A DNA stretch of 11,987 nt, taken from the NCBI GenBank assembly GCA_018702715.1, contig JABIYQ010000266.1, positions 1 through 11,987 of the forward strand, in the 5' to 3' direction. Below, piece after piece: positions 1 through 6,171 of this stretch. The notes beneath the pieces are model-generated. The model was given only the letters and a program-made list of their open reading frames with translations, was not told the DNA's origin and searched no databases. How positions within the stretch are numbered: position 1 is the stretch's first letter; each line of letters starts with the position of its first letter. Source of the stretch: Desulfobacula sp. (GTDB lineage: Bacteria; Desulfobacterota; Desulfobacteria; Desulfobacterales; Desulfobacteraceae). A program made the position numbers and the translations under genes.

Positions 1-645
1 GAAGCTAAGGCCCTGGCCCTTGATGGTAATCCGGTTCACGAGGATATGATTGATGCCATTAAAACCGTAAAACAGGAAATTTTTTCTATTATGACGGTTC
101 TGGATAAAAATCATAAAGTCTATGCCACCTGCTGCGGTCATATCAATGACTCTTTTCATGCCGCCATTGAACTTGCCAATGAGGTTTTTGCAGCCCCCTT
201 AGAAAAAAAGGCGGACATTGTTGTATCTATAGTTAAATTTCCCCAGGATATTGATCTGTACCAGGCACAAAAAGGCATAGATAATGCTAAGCTTGCCTTG
301 AAAGAAGATGGGATCATGATCCTTGTGGCAAAATGTAGGTGTGGAATCGGCGGGAAAGCCTTTGCCGACCTTTTAGGCTCAAGTGACACACCTAAAGCTG
401 CTCTTGAAACCATTGAAAAAGGATATGTCCTGGGATATCATAAAGCTGCCAAAATGGCAGAAATAGGACTTTGGGCACAAATGTGGGGTGTGACGGATGT
501 GGAACCCCACATTATTTCAAAACTGTTTATTAAACCTTTCTCAGATCTTCAGACCGCCATTGACAAGGCCCTTGAAGAAAAGGGGAGTGATGCCAGTGTC
601 TTATTTTTAATGGACGGCGGACTGATAGTCCCTTTAGTAAAATAA
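1..645 (+). CDS. LarA-family nickel-dependent racemase, C-terminal part (5' end outside window)
   Basis: The reading frame is open from base 1, so the gene begins upstream; 214 C-terminal residues are present. The segment GNPVHEDM (bases 25-48) and the motif LYQAQKG (Y codon at 259) match the C-terminal domain of lactate racemase LarA (formerly DUF2088). In that family a Tyr-Gln-x-x-Lys set contacts the substrate, and Y, Q and K are all kept here. LarA-type enzymes epimerise alpha-hydroxy acids in the cytoplasm with a pincer nickel nucleotide tethered to a Lys in the N-terminal half, which is not visible. Two places differ from what I remember as usual: KCRCGIG where ECREGIG is common, and VKFPQDID where a GGYP-like stretch is common. 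It may therefore be a paralogue with another hydroxy acid substrate. The stop lies 3 bp from the convergent acyl-CoA ligase stop. Family assignment is firm; the substrate is unknown. Confidence 0.85.
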   Translation, partial: EAKALALDGNPVHEDMIDAIKTVKQEIFSIMTVLDKNHKVYATCCGHINDSFHAAIELANEVFAAPLEKKADIVVSIVKFPQDIDLYQAQKGIDNAKLALKEDGIMILVAKCRCGIGGKAFADLLGSSDTPKAALETIEKGYVLGYHKAAKMAEIGLWAQMWGVTDVEPHIISKLFIKPFSDLQTAIDKALEEKGSDASVLFLMDGGLIVPLVK

Positions 646-648
646 AAA

Positions 649-2337
649 TTATTTGTTTTCTTCCTGGATTCTAAGATCCTTTCTCAAAATTTTACCCACA
701 TTGGATTTGGGCAGTTCCTGCCGGAATTCCACCTGGGTGGGTAATTTGTATATGGCAAGTTTTGAGTCGCAATAATCAATGACCTCTTTTTCAGTCAATT
801 TTTTTCCTTCTTTGAGGATAACAAATGCTTTTACAGCTTCTCCACGTTTTTCATGGGGGACGCCAATACAGCAGGCTTCAAGGATATTGGGATGTTCGAA
901 TAAGACTTCATCAATATCCCTTGGATATACATTATACCCTCCGGAGATAATCATATCCTTGATGCGATCCACAATATAAAAATATCCGTCTTCATCCATT
1001 TTAGCGACATCACCTGTGCAAAGGAAGCCATCCTGGGTCAATGTTTTTTTTGTTTCATCCGGCTTATTAAGATATCCTTTCATGACCTGGGGCCCCCTTA
1101 TGAGGAGTTCTCCGGGTTCACCCATGGGCATTTCTATGGATGGATCTTCCAGATCAACAATTTTACATTCGGTTTCAGGAATCGGCACACCAATACTGCC
1201 TTGTTTCCTTACCCCTTTAAAGGGGTTGATATGTGTTACTGGTGTGGATTCCGTCAATCCAAATCCTTCTACAATTATTGAGCCTGTTTTTTCCTGGAAA
1301 TTGTTAATAACTTCCAAAGGCAGAGGAGCACTGCCGGAAAAGCATCCTTTAATGCTTGTAAGATCAGTTGTTGATAGATCCGGGTGGTCAAGTATACCGA
1401 TATACATGGTTGGAACCAATGGAGCAAAAGTAACCTTAAATTTGCTGATAGCTTCAAGCAAAGGTTCGGGCTGGGGTTTGGGTACCAATACGTTGGACCA
1501 TCCCATACGGATGGCAAGGTTCATTGAAACGGACATCCCAAAAACATGAAAGATCGGCAGGGCACCCAGCATGACTTCAACACCTTTTTCAAAGCTTGGA
1601 AACCAGGCCTCGATCTGTTGAATCTGATAACTGATATTTTTATGGGTCAGCATGACACCCTTTGAAACTCCTGTTGTGCCGCCTGTATACTGGTACATGG
1701 CAACATCATCAATATCCAGGTCTGTCTGGGTATAGTCAGGTGAGTGTTTTGCAATTATATCTTTGAATTTGTACAGATCCCTTGCAGGAGTTACATCAGC
1801 TGCAAGGCCTTTCTTTTTGGCTACTAGTGGGAATAAAAGTCGTTTAACAAATGGAAGGTATTCTCCAATTGATGTGTAAACAATGGTTTTAATATTTGTT
1901 TTTTCCCGAAGTTTGACCATGCGGTTGGCAAGAAGATCAAGTGTAATTAAGAATGTGGAATCAGAATCGTTAAACTGATGCAAAAGTTCCCGGTCAGAAT
2001 AAAGCGGATTGTTAAGAACAACTATACCACCAATTTTAAGGGTTGCATAATAGGCAACAACACATGGAATAACATTGGGAAGCAGTATGGCGACACTGTC
2101 ACCTTTTTTAACGCCAAACCCCTTTAATGCCGCAGCAAATCTTGCCACCATTTCATTGAGCTCTTTAAATGTCAGTGTAAACCCCTGAAAAATCAGGGCT
2201 GTATTGTCCGGGAAATTTTTAGTAGATTCTTCAAGATACTGGGGGATCAGAATATTGTTGAAATCAACAGATTTTTTTACATCTTGCTCATAGGAGTTGA
2301 ACCAGATTTTTTTTGTATCATTATTTTTATCAGTCAC
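649..2337 (-). CDS. fadD: Long-chain fatty acid--CoA ligase (AMP-forming, FadD type)
   Basis: This 562-residue enzyme of the ANL (acyl-adenylate) superfamily activates a fatty acid with ATP and CoA, the entry step for beta-oxidation or lipid remodelling. Motifs run in the expected order: P-loop YTGGTTGVSKG (residues 217-227), GFGLTES (358-364), TGD (441-443), hinge region DRIKD (457-461), and the C-terminal catalytic lysine K549 in SNVGKILRK. Length is typical for bacterial FadD. The start is GTG, chosen because GAGGG lies 7 nt upstream and no better start exists. A long/medium-chain acid is the most likely substrate, but this superfamily is hard to assign by sequence alone; an aromatic or other acyl substrate remains possible. 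A consensus -35 and a 19-bp dyad lie upstream, so it probably has its own regulated promoter. Confidence 0.9.
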   Translation of the reverse strand: MTDKNNDTKKIWFNSYEQDVKKSVDFNNILIPQYLEESTKNFPDNTALIFQGFTLTFKELNEMVARFAAALKGFGVKKGDSVAILLPNVIPCVVAYYATLKIGGIVVLNNPLYSDRELLHQFNDSDSTFLITLDLLANRMVKLREKTNIKTIVYTSIGEYLPFVKRLLFPLVAKKKGLAADVTPARDLYKFKDIIAKHSPDYTQTDLDIDDVAMYQYTGGTTGVSKGVMLTHKNISYQIQQIEAWFPSFEKGVEVMLGALPIFHVFGMSVSMNLAIRMGWSNVLVPKPQPEPLLEAISKFKVTFAPLVPTMYIGILDHPDLSTTDLTSIKGCFSGSAPLPLEVINNFQEKTGSIIVEGFGLTESTPVTHINPFKGVRKQGSIGVPIPETECKIVDLEDPSIEMPMGEPGELLIRGPQVMKGYLNKPDETKKTLTQDGFLCTGDVAKMDEDGYFYIVDRIKDMIISGGYNVYPRDIDEVLFEHPNILEACCIGVPHEKRGEAVKAFVILKEGKKLTEKEVIDYCDSKLAIYKLPTQVEFRQELPKSNVGKILRKDLRIQEENK

Positions 2338-2344
2338 TTTTATT

Positions 2345-2349
2345 CCCTC
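2345..2349 (-). promoter_or_regulatory. Shine-Dalgarno of the acyl-CoA ligase gene (decides the GTG start)
   Basis: GAGGG on the minus strand lies 7 nt before the GTG at 2337-2335. It is the strongest RBS in the region and supports GTG initiation; there is no nearby in-frame ATG with a comparable site. Confidence 0.7.
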
Positions 2350-2385
2350 TTAATTTTCTATGTTAAAATAGACATTTTGTCCTGG

Positions 2386-2415
2386 TTGATAAAAGGAAAT
2401 CAATAGGTCTGTCAA
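2386..2415 (-). promoter_or_regulatory. Candidate sigma70-type promoter of the acyl-CoA ligase gene
   Basis: On the minus strand a perfect -35 box TTGACA (2415-2410) is followed after 18 nt by TATCAA (2391-2386), a 4/6 match to TATAAT. Transcription would begin near 2379, giving a leader of about 40 nt with the GAGGG RBS. This is a pattern match only. A weaker alternative (TTGAGT, 18 nt, TATTTT at 2451-2422) overlaps the upstream dyad. Confidence 0.45.
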
Positions 2416-2430
2416 GTAAAAAAAATAAAA

Positions 2431-2449
2431 GAGTGAACATTGTTTACTC
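2431..2449. promoter_or_regulatory. 19-bp operator-like dyad upstream of the acyl-CoA ligase promoter
   Basis: GAGTGAACATTGTTTACTC has 8 of 9 base pairs symmetric about position 2440; the one exception is 2435/2445. Size and odd-length symmetry fit a dimeric repressor or activator, for instance a TetR- or GntR-type fatty acid regulator. The centre lies about 60 bp upstream of the predicted start site, just upstream of the -35, which suits an activator or an accessory site. The regulator is not in the window. Confidence 0.4.
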
Positions 2450-2492
2450 AATTGAATAGTGTGAATAATGTATAGTGGGATCGTATGGTGTT

Positions 2493-2548
2493 GTCAGGCT
2501 TGCATAGTTGCGTTTATTGAACAATAAACGCAACTATGCAAGCCTGAC
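2493..2548. repeat. Perfect 27-bp inverted repeat with 2-nt centre (long palindrome, REP/MITE-like)
   Basis: Bases 2493-2519 and 2522-2548 are exact reverse complements, separated only by AA. The ends read GTCAGGCTTGC and GCAAGCCTGAC, followed on the right by CCCCAT. It lies 8 bp downstream of the SH3-protein stop codon, so the mRNA of that gene would end in a very stable hairpin that could protect the 3' end. No T-run follows on either strand, so it is not a standard intrinsic terminator. I know GGGGTCAGGC-type ends as a frequent theme of REP-like repeats mobilised by Y1/RAYT transposases, but membership of such a family is inference. No flanking target duplication is visible. Confidence 0.75.
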
Positions 2549-2556
2549 CCCATTCA

Positions 2557-3195
2557 TTAGTGAAGCAACGAATTGGATTTTCGTTTCCTTGACGATACGC
2601 TGGTCCCTATAATCCATCCTAAAAGCAAAACACCAACTCCAGCCATAAACCATTTGATCATGCCGGTTTTTAAAAGATCTTCATTCTTTGTTTCAAGTTG
2701 TTCAAGTTTTTTTAAAAGATCTAAGTTTTTCTTTTGATAGGCCTGATTTTCTTGAATAATTTTTTGAATGTTTCCCGCTTTTTTGATCAATTCATTGTAT
2801 TTTACCTCTTTGTCTGAAAGCGAACCGTCATCTATTGTTTTTAAATCGGTTTCAAGTAAGTTTAATTTGGAAATTTTGTTTTTAAGACTATTGTTCTCTT
2901 TTTTTAGTTGATCAATAATAAGGGTTTTCGGCATTTCAAAAATAATATAGTTTTTTTCCACCCAGCCTGTTTCATTGGATTGGAGCTCAATTTTGTAAAA
3001 CTCATTTTTTTCTTCCAGAATAATTACAGGGGTATCACTTTTTAGTGTTTTTATGACATCCGAAGCAGTATCAGGCCCCTGCCTGAAATTTAATATCAGT
3101 CGGTCTGATACATAGCCTGTTTTAGCCCAGATAAGCGATGGGAATAAACAAAGTATCATCATAAAGATCATAAAATAAAACAGCGATTCTCTCAT
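2557..3195 (-). CDS. SH3-domain protein with signal peptide, coiled coil and C-terminal membrane anchor (TIGR04211-like)
   Basis: The 212-residue protein has a hydrophobic N-terminal signal (residues 1-24, ending near IWAK) and a bacterial SH3b domain (about 27-87, with YVSDRLILNFRQGP and GWVEKNY). A charged coiled coil follows (about 91-175), then one membrane segment (about 181-199) and a basic tail RKRK. This order matches the SH3-and-anchor family to which E. coli YgiM belongs. The likely topology is SH3 and coil in the periplasm, held to the inner membrane by the C-terminal segment with the basic tail in the cytoplasm. Such proteins are thought to touch the cell wall, but the function is not established. 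Start ATG at 3195 is preceded by GGAGG at 10 nt, slightly far. It appears to be a single-gene unit. Confidence 0.8.
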   Translation of the reverse strand: MRESLFYFMIFMMILCLFPSLIWAKTGYVSDRLILNFRQGPDTASDVIKTLKSDTPVIILEEKNEFYKIELQSNETGWVEKNYIIFEMPKTLIIDQLKKENNSLKNKISKLNLLETDLKTIDDGSLSDKEVKYNELIKKAGNIQKIIQENQAYQKKNLDLLKKLEQLETKNEDLLKTGMIKWFMAGVGVLLLGWIIGTSVSSRKRKSNSLLH

Positions 3196-3264
3196 CTTAT
3201 GCGTGCCTCCATTGATTTTCCTATTTCCATAACAATCCTATCACAATTTTACAATAAAAAATTC

Positions 3265-3294
3265 TTGCCAAAATGAGCATAACAAGAGTATCAA
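3265..3294 (+). promoter_or_regulatory. Candidate promoter of the His-rich protein gene
   Basis: TTGCCA (3265-3270, 5/6 of the -35 consensus), an 18-nt spacer, and TATCAA (3289-3294, 4/6 of the -10 consensus). Transcription would start near 3301 and give a leader of about 105 nt before the ATG at 3407. The match is moderate and unsupported by other data, but its position directly before a palindrome strengthens it. Confidence 0.4.
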
Positions 3295-3301
3295 TAAAGG
3301 G

Positions 3302-3316
3302 TGTTTAAGTTAAACA
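3302..3316. promoter_or_regulatory. 15-bp perfect palindrome, candidate operator at the start site of the His-rich gene
   Basis: TGTTTAAGTTAAACA has seven perfectly paired bases on each side of a central G (3309). It begins 8 bp after the proposed -10 box, at about +1 to +15, a position where a bound protein would block transcription. Because the downstream gene encodes a probable metal-binding protein, a metal-responsive repressor (ArsR, MarR/AdcR or similar) is an attractive reader, but that is inference. AT-rich palindromes of this size can also arise by chance. Confidence 0.4.
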
Positions 3317-3395
3317 TTAATAAAACTATTTTTGGCCACTGAGAGCCGTTATGTCAATGCACTCCGGAATCAGTGTGCTTTTAAAAAAAATGAAT

Positions 3396-3399
3396 GGAG
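3396..3399 (+). promoter_or_regulatory. Shine-Dalgarno that fixes the start of the His-rich protein
   Basis: GGAG is 7 nt upstream of ATG 3407. The same frame could extend upstream to a TTG at 3332, but that start has no RBS and adds residues with no recognisable character. Confidence 0.7.
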
Positions 3400-3406
3400 T
3401 AATATT

Positions 3407-3754
3407 ATGACACATCAAAACGATCAGGGTCACGATCATGACCCCTCACATAATCATGACCACTCACAAAATAATGGTCACTCACATGATCATGGTCACT
3501 CACATAGCCAGGGGCATGACCATAATCATTCCCATGACCAACCCCGGGAATTGACCTTTGAGCAAAAGCTGGAGAAATTGTTTGGCCATTGGATTGAACA
3601 CAATGACAGCCACAAAGATACCTTTTATACCTGGGCTGGAAGAGCAAGGGAGGCTGGACTTGATCAGATTGCTGAAAATATTGAAAAAGCCGGGCTATTG
3701 TCCGAAGAGGTCACCCGGCAACTTCGCGATGCGTTAAATAAACTTAAGGGGTAA
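3407..3754 (+). CDS. Small His-rich, probable metal-binding protein
   Basis: A 115-residue cytoplasmic protein (no signal peptide or membrane segment). Residues 1-44 are dominated by His, Asp, Ser, Asn and Gly, with 15 histidines mostly as HxH pairs. This is the composition of Zn/Ni/Co-binding tails in metallochaperones and transporters. Residues 48-113 look like a folded helical domain. It contains HWIEHNDSH, where H61, H65 and H69 are spaced i, i+4, i+8 and so face the same side of a helix, with a Trp and acidic residues nearby; a second helix carries GLDQIAENIEKAGLL. I do not recognise a characterised homologue. Storage, buffering or delivery of nickel, cobalt or zinc is the plausible role; the LarA-family gene upstream needs nickel, but 2.7 kb away this is weak context. 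Its 3' end overlaps the convergent aminotransferase by 11 bp. The His-rich DNA contains an 18-bp-period repeat (14 identical bases at 3474-3487 and 3492-3505). Confidence 0.75.
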   Translation: MTHQNDQGHDHDPSHNHDHSQNNGHSHDHGHSHSQGHDHNHSHDQPRELTFEQKLEKLFGHWIEHNDSHKDTFYTWAGRAREAGLDQIAENIEKAGLLSEEVTRQLRDALNKLKG

Positions 3755-4943
3755 GAACCTCTTTGATTCTTTCAAGTGCCCAGTCAATCTCTTGTTTTTT
3801 GATAACCAGTGGCGGGGCAAAACGGATAACATGTTCATGGGTCTCCTTGCACAGGAGACCCTTTTTCATCAGTTTTTCGCAGAAAGGTCTGGCGCCACCC
3901 ACATCATGTTTGAGCTCAACACCTATGAGCAGCCCTTTGCCGCGGACTTCTTTTACATAAGGACTCTGGATTTCCTTGAGTTCTTTTTGAAAATAATCTC
4001 CCATTTTGGCAGCATTTTCAATCATTTTTTCATCTACCAACACCTTGAGGGCTTCTCTTGCTACAGCACATGCAACGGGATTTCCGCCAAAGGTAGAACC
4101 ATGCTCACCCGGTAGAAATACACCCAGGACCTCGGCATTGGAAAGAACGGCGGATACTGGATAGCAACCACCGGATAAAGCCTTGCCGATTAATGTGACA
4201 TCGGATTCAATGCCTTCATGTTCTTCAGCCAGAAGCTTTCCGGTTCTGCCAAGTCCTGTCTGGATTTCATCAAATACCAGGGCTACATTGTTTTTTGTAC
4301 AAATGTCTCTGACGGCCCTTAAATATCCTTCCGGCGGAACAATGACGCCGGCTTCACCCTGTATGGGTTCCACAAGAAATGCCACGGTATTTTCTGTTAT
4401 GGCATCTTCAAGAGCCTTGGCATCTCCAAATGGGATTGCTTTGAATCCCGGCGTAAACGGGCCGAATCCTTCCTTGTACTGTTCTTCTGTGGAAAACCCG
4501 ATAATGGTCAGGGTTCTTCCATGGAAATTGTTTTCACAAACAATGATTTCAGCTTTTCCTTCATCAATATTTTTTGTTGTGTATCCCCATTTCCTGACTG
4601 CTTTAATAACTGTTTCCACTGCTTCTGCACCGCTGTTCATGGGGAGAACCATATGTGAATGGGTAAGCTTGCAGATATCTTTATAAAATAAAGATAGCTG
4701 ATTGTTTCTAAATGCCCTTGACGTTATACAAAGTTTATCAAGTTGTTCTTTCATTTTCTTGATAATTTTGGGGTGGCAATGGCCCTGATTAACCGCAGAG
4801 TAGGCAGCCAGACAATCCATATACTTCTTGCCTTCAACATCCCAGACCCAAATCCCTTTACCTTTTTCAAGAATCACATCCAAAGGTTTATAATTTTTTG
4901 CTCCAAATTTATTTTCAAGTGCTATAATTTCTTTGGTATCCAT
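3744..4943 (-). CDS. rocD: Ornithine--oxo-acid aminotransferase
   Basis: A 399-residue class III PLP-dependent aminotransferase that converts ornithine and 2-oxoglutarate to glutamate-semialdehyde (pyrroline-5-carboxylate) and glutamate, linking arginine/ornithine and proline metabolism. Visible features are NSGAEA (103-108, phosphate binding), VEPIQGEAG (191-199), FDEIQTGLGRTG (224-235, D225 facing the PLP nitrogen), the Schiff-base lysine K254 in LIGKALSGG, and GSTFGGNP (282-289). The N-terminal KNYKPLDVILEKGKG and the C-terminal KGLLCKETHEHVIRFAPPLVI are closest to ornithine aminotransferases as I know them, though acetylornithine or 4-aminobutyrate transaminases are related alternatives. 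Length is normal. ATG at 4943 has AAGGG about 5 nt upstream. A MITE sits about 80 bp upstream of the start. Confidence 0.87.
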   Translation of the reverse strand: MDTKEIIALENKFGAKNYKPLDVILEKGKGIWVWDVEGKKYMDCLAAYSAVNQGHCHPKIIKKMKEQLDKLCITSRAFRNNQLSLFYKDICKLTHSHMVLPMNSGAEAVETVIKAVRKWGYTTKNIDEGKAEIIVCENNFHGRTLTIIGFSTEEQYKEGFGPFTPGFKAIPFGDAKALEDAITENTVAFLVEPIQGEAGVIVPPEGYLRAVRDICTKNNVALVFDEIQTGLGRTGKLLAEEHEGIESDVTLIGKALSGGCYPVSAVLSNAEVLGVFLPGEHGSTFGGNPVACAVAREALKVLVDEKMIENAAKMGDYFQKELKEIQSPYVKEVRGKGLLIGVELKHDVGGARPFCEKLMKKGLLCKETHEHVIRFAPPLVIKKQEIDWALERIKEVLTP

Positions 4944-5014
4944 TTTTACCCTTTTACTTTATAAAAAATTTAATACTGTATTAATTTGAATAACATAAAA
5001 CTAAAAAAAAGTTA

Positions 5015-5022
5015 AGAAATTC
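5015..5022. repeat. Left copy of 8-bp target site duplication
   Basis: AGAAATTC directly before the GTAA end of the MITE; an exact second copy lies at 5158-5165. Confidence 0.75.
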
Positions 5023-5157
5023 GTAATTATTCAGCTCTTACGCTTGAAACCGCCCTGTCTGATGGATATTTGTTTCGATGCTAAACGCTTAACCTCCTGC
5101 AAATATCCATCAGACAGGGCTTTGGGAATAACTTTTTTTAACGGGCTGAACAATTAC
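5023..5157. mobile_element. 135-bp MITE with IS66-like GTAA ends and internal long hairpin
   Basis: The ends are GTAATTATTCAGC (5023-5035) and GCTGAACAATTAC (5145-5157): inverted repeats of 13 bp with one mismatch. They are bracketed by the identical 8-mer AGAAATTC. IS66-family elements are known to have termini starting GTAA and to make 8-bp duplications, so this is best read as a non-autonomous IS66-type MITE. Inside, a perfect 21-bp inverted repeat (5052-5072 with 5100-5120) forms a hairpin with a 27-nt loop. No ORF is present. It lies between the permease stop (15 bp away) and the rocD promoter region, so it may mark or create the transcription boundary between them. Confidence is high for a transposed repeat and moderate for the IS66 label. 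Confidence 0.75.
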
Positions 5158-5165
5158 AGAAATTC
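5158..5165. repeat. Right copy of 8-bp target site duplication
   Basis: AGAAATTC, identical to 5015-5022, immediately outside the right GTAAT end of the MITE and 6 bp from the stop codon of the permease gene. Confidence 0.75.
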
Positions 5166-5171
5166 AAATAT

Positions 5172-6041
5172 TTATTTTTTGTAATACAATTGAGATATCA
5201 GCATACCTGCTAACATGAGTACACACCCTAAAAATGCACGTCCGGAAAGGATTTCATTTAAAATCAGCCATCCACCAATGGCTGCAAAAACAGATTCAAG
5301 GCTGAAAATAATCGCAGCATGGGATGCAGGGCTGTCTTTCTGACCATAAATCTGGAGCGAATATGCAACTCCCACAGACAGCACACCACCATAGAGCAAA
5401 GGAATGGAAATTTTTAGAATATCTGCAAGAATAAAGGTTTCAAATACGACTGCAACAAGCAGGCTTAAGATTGAGCATACCATGCATTGGACAAAGGATA
5501 GCCAAGCTGTGTTAAATCGTTTGGACAGCCTGCCGATAATGATTAAATGAAAGGCAAAGCAAATGGCGGAAAACAGAACTAATAGATCTCCAAATTCCAT
5601 ACTCATATTGTTGGTCACGCTCAATAAAAACATGCCAATACTTGCCAGGATTGCTCCGATCCATGTTCCAAGACCGGTTCTGTCCTGTTTGAAAAATAGA
5701 TTTAAAAACGGAACAATGACAACATAAAGTCCCGTGATAAATCCAGCCTTTCCCGCTGTTGTATAAACGAGTCCCACCTGTTGGAACGAGATCCCAAGAA
5801 ACAGGAAAATACCCGATAAGATTCCGGATTTGATAATACCATTATTGTTTTTAATAGATGTTGAATTACGTTGAAAAAAAATAAAGGGCAGTAAGGACAT
5901 GGATCCTAATACAAACCGCAGGCCGTTAAAGGTAAAGGGTCCGACATGATCCATCCCGATTCTTTGCGCCACAAAAGCAAATCCCCAGATGATGGCAACA
6001 AAGAGCAAAATAAAATCTGATTTAAAAGTGCTGGCTTTCAT
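5172..6041 (-). CDS. EamA/DMT-superfamily permease (drug/metabolite transporter)
   Basis: A 289-residue inner membrane protein with about ten hydrophobic segments arranged as two EamA repeats (about 8-140 and 150-287). The first repeat carries AIIWGFAFVAQRIGMDHVGP. The second ends in HAAIIFSLESVFAAIGGWLILNE followed by a final helix, a typical DMT signature. Members export amino acids, metabolites or drugs, usually by proton exchange; the substrate cannot be told from sequence. The start is uncertain: an in-frame TTG at 6050 gives three more residues, but neither it nor ATG 6041 has a clear RBS (only GGAT about 3 nt before the ATG). ATG is preferred. The gene stands alone, divergent from the nagZ-like gene. 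Confidence 0.85.
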   Translation of the reverse strand: MKASTFKSDFILLFVAIIWGFAFVAQRIGMDHVGPFTFNGLRFVLGSMSLLPFIFFQRNSTSIKNNNGIIKSGILSGIFLFLGISFQQVGLVYTTAGKAGFITGLYVVIVPFLNLFFKQDRTGLGTWIGAILASIGMFLLSVTNNMSMEFGDLLVLFSAICFAFHLIIIGRLSKRFNTAWLSFVQCMVCSILSLLVAVVFETFILADILKISIPLLYGGVLSVGVAYSLQIYGQKDSPASHAAIIFSLESVFAAIGGWLILNEILSGRAFLGCVLMLAGMLISQLYYKK

Positions 6042-6137
6042 GGTATCCAAATATAGGGTAATTTAAAAAAAGGTTAATCTTTATCAGGGTGAACTGGCTT
6101 TTAAAAATGAATGTTCTAATATTTAAAACATGTGTTA

Positions 6138-6171
6138 GTCAAGAAAATAAGGGATTTGTCAAGAAAATAAG
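6138..6171. repeat. Two direct copies of a 14-mer at 20-bp period, next to the nagZ start
   Basis: GTCAAGAAAATAAG occurs at 6138-6151 and 6158-6171; the second copy ends on the base before ATG 6172. The 20-bp period looks like a short tandem duplication or two protein-binding sites. On the minus strand each copy includes TTGAC, a -35-like core pointing to the permease gene. Confidence 0.6.

Noticed and set aside
1016..1549. 177-codon plus-strand frame inside the acyl-CoA ligase gene
   Set aside because: Antisense of the conserved ligase core; composition is that of a reverse-complement shadow.
2493..2548. Long palindrome as an intrinsic terminator
   Set aside because: No T-tract follows the stem on either strand and the 27-bp stem is much longer than usual; it may still shape the 3' end of the SH3 mRNA.
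3337..3375. Possible riboswitch or leader hairpin (CACTGA with TCAGTG, 27-nt loop) before the His-rich gene
   Set aside because: Only six base pairs and no match to any riboswitch core I know, including NiCo; likely chance.
3332..3406. N-terminal extension of the His-rich protein from a TTG at 3332
   Set aside because: No RBS before the TTG, whereas ATG 3407 has GGAG at 7 nt; the extra residues show no domain and would cover the leader region.
3474..3505. CRISPR-like repeats in the His-rich segment
   Set aside because: The 18-bp period with a 14-mer lies inside coding sequence and encodes His-rich peptide repeats; there are no spacers.
3405..3647. Minus-strand frame with repeated GHD-type residues opposite the His-rich gene
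   Set aside because: The repeats come from the near-symmetric CATGATC/CACTCACAT DNA of the His-rich segment; no RBS or separate support.
5131..5140. T-run after the MITE hairpin as a plus-strand terminator
   Set aside because: It lies about 12 nt beyond the stem and no plus-strand gene reads toward it.
6042..6050. TTG start at 6050 for the EamA permease
   Set aside because: No RBS; ATG three codons later is preferred, though the choice is not certain.
6111..6131. 21-bp imperfect dyad ATGTT...AACAT between the permease and nagZ genes
   Set aside because: Very AT-rich with only short perfect arms; expected by chance in such sequence.
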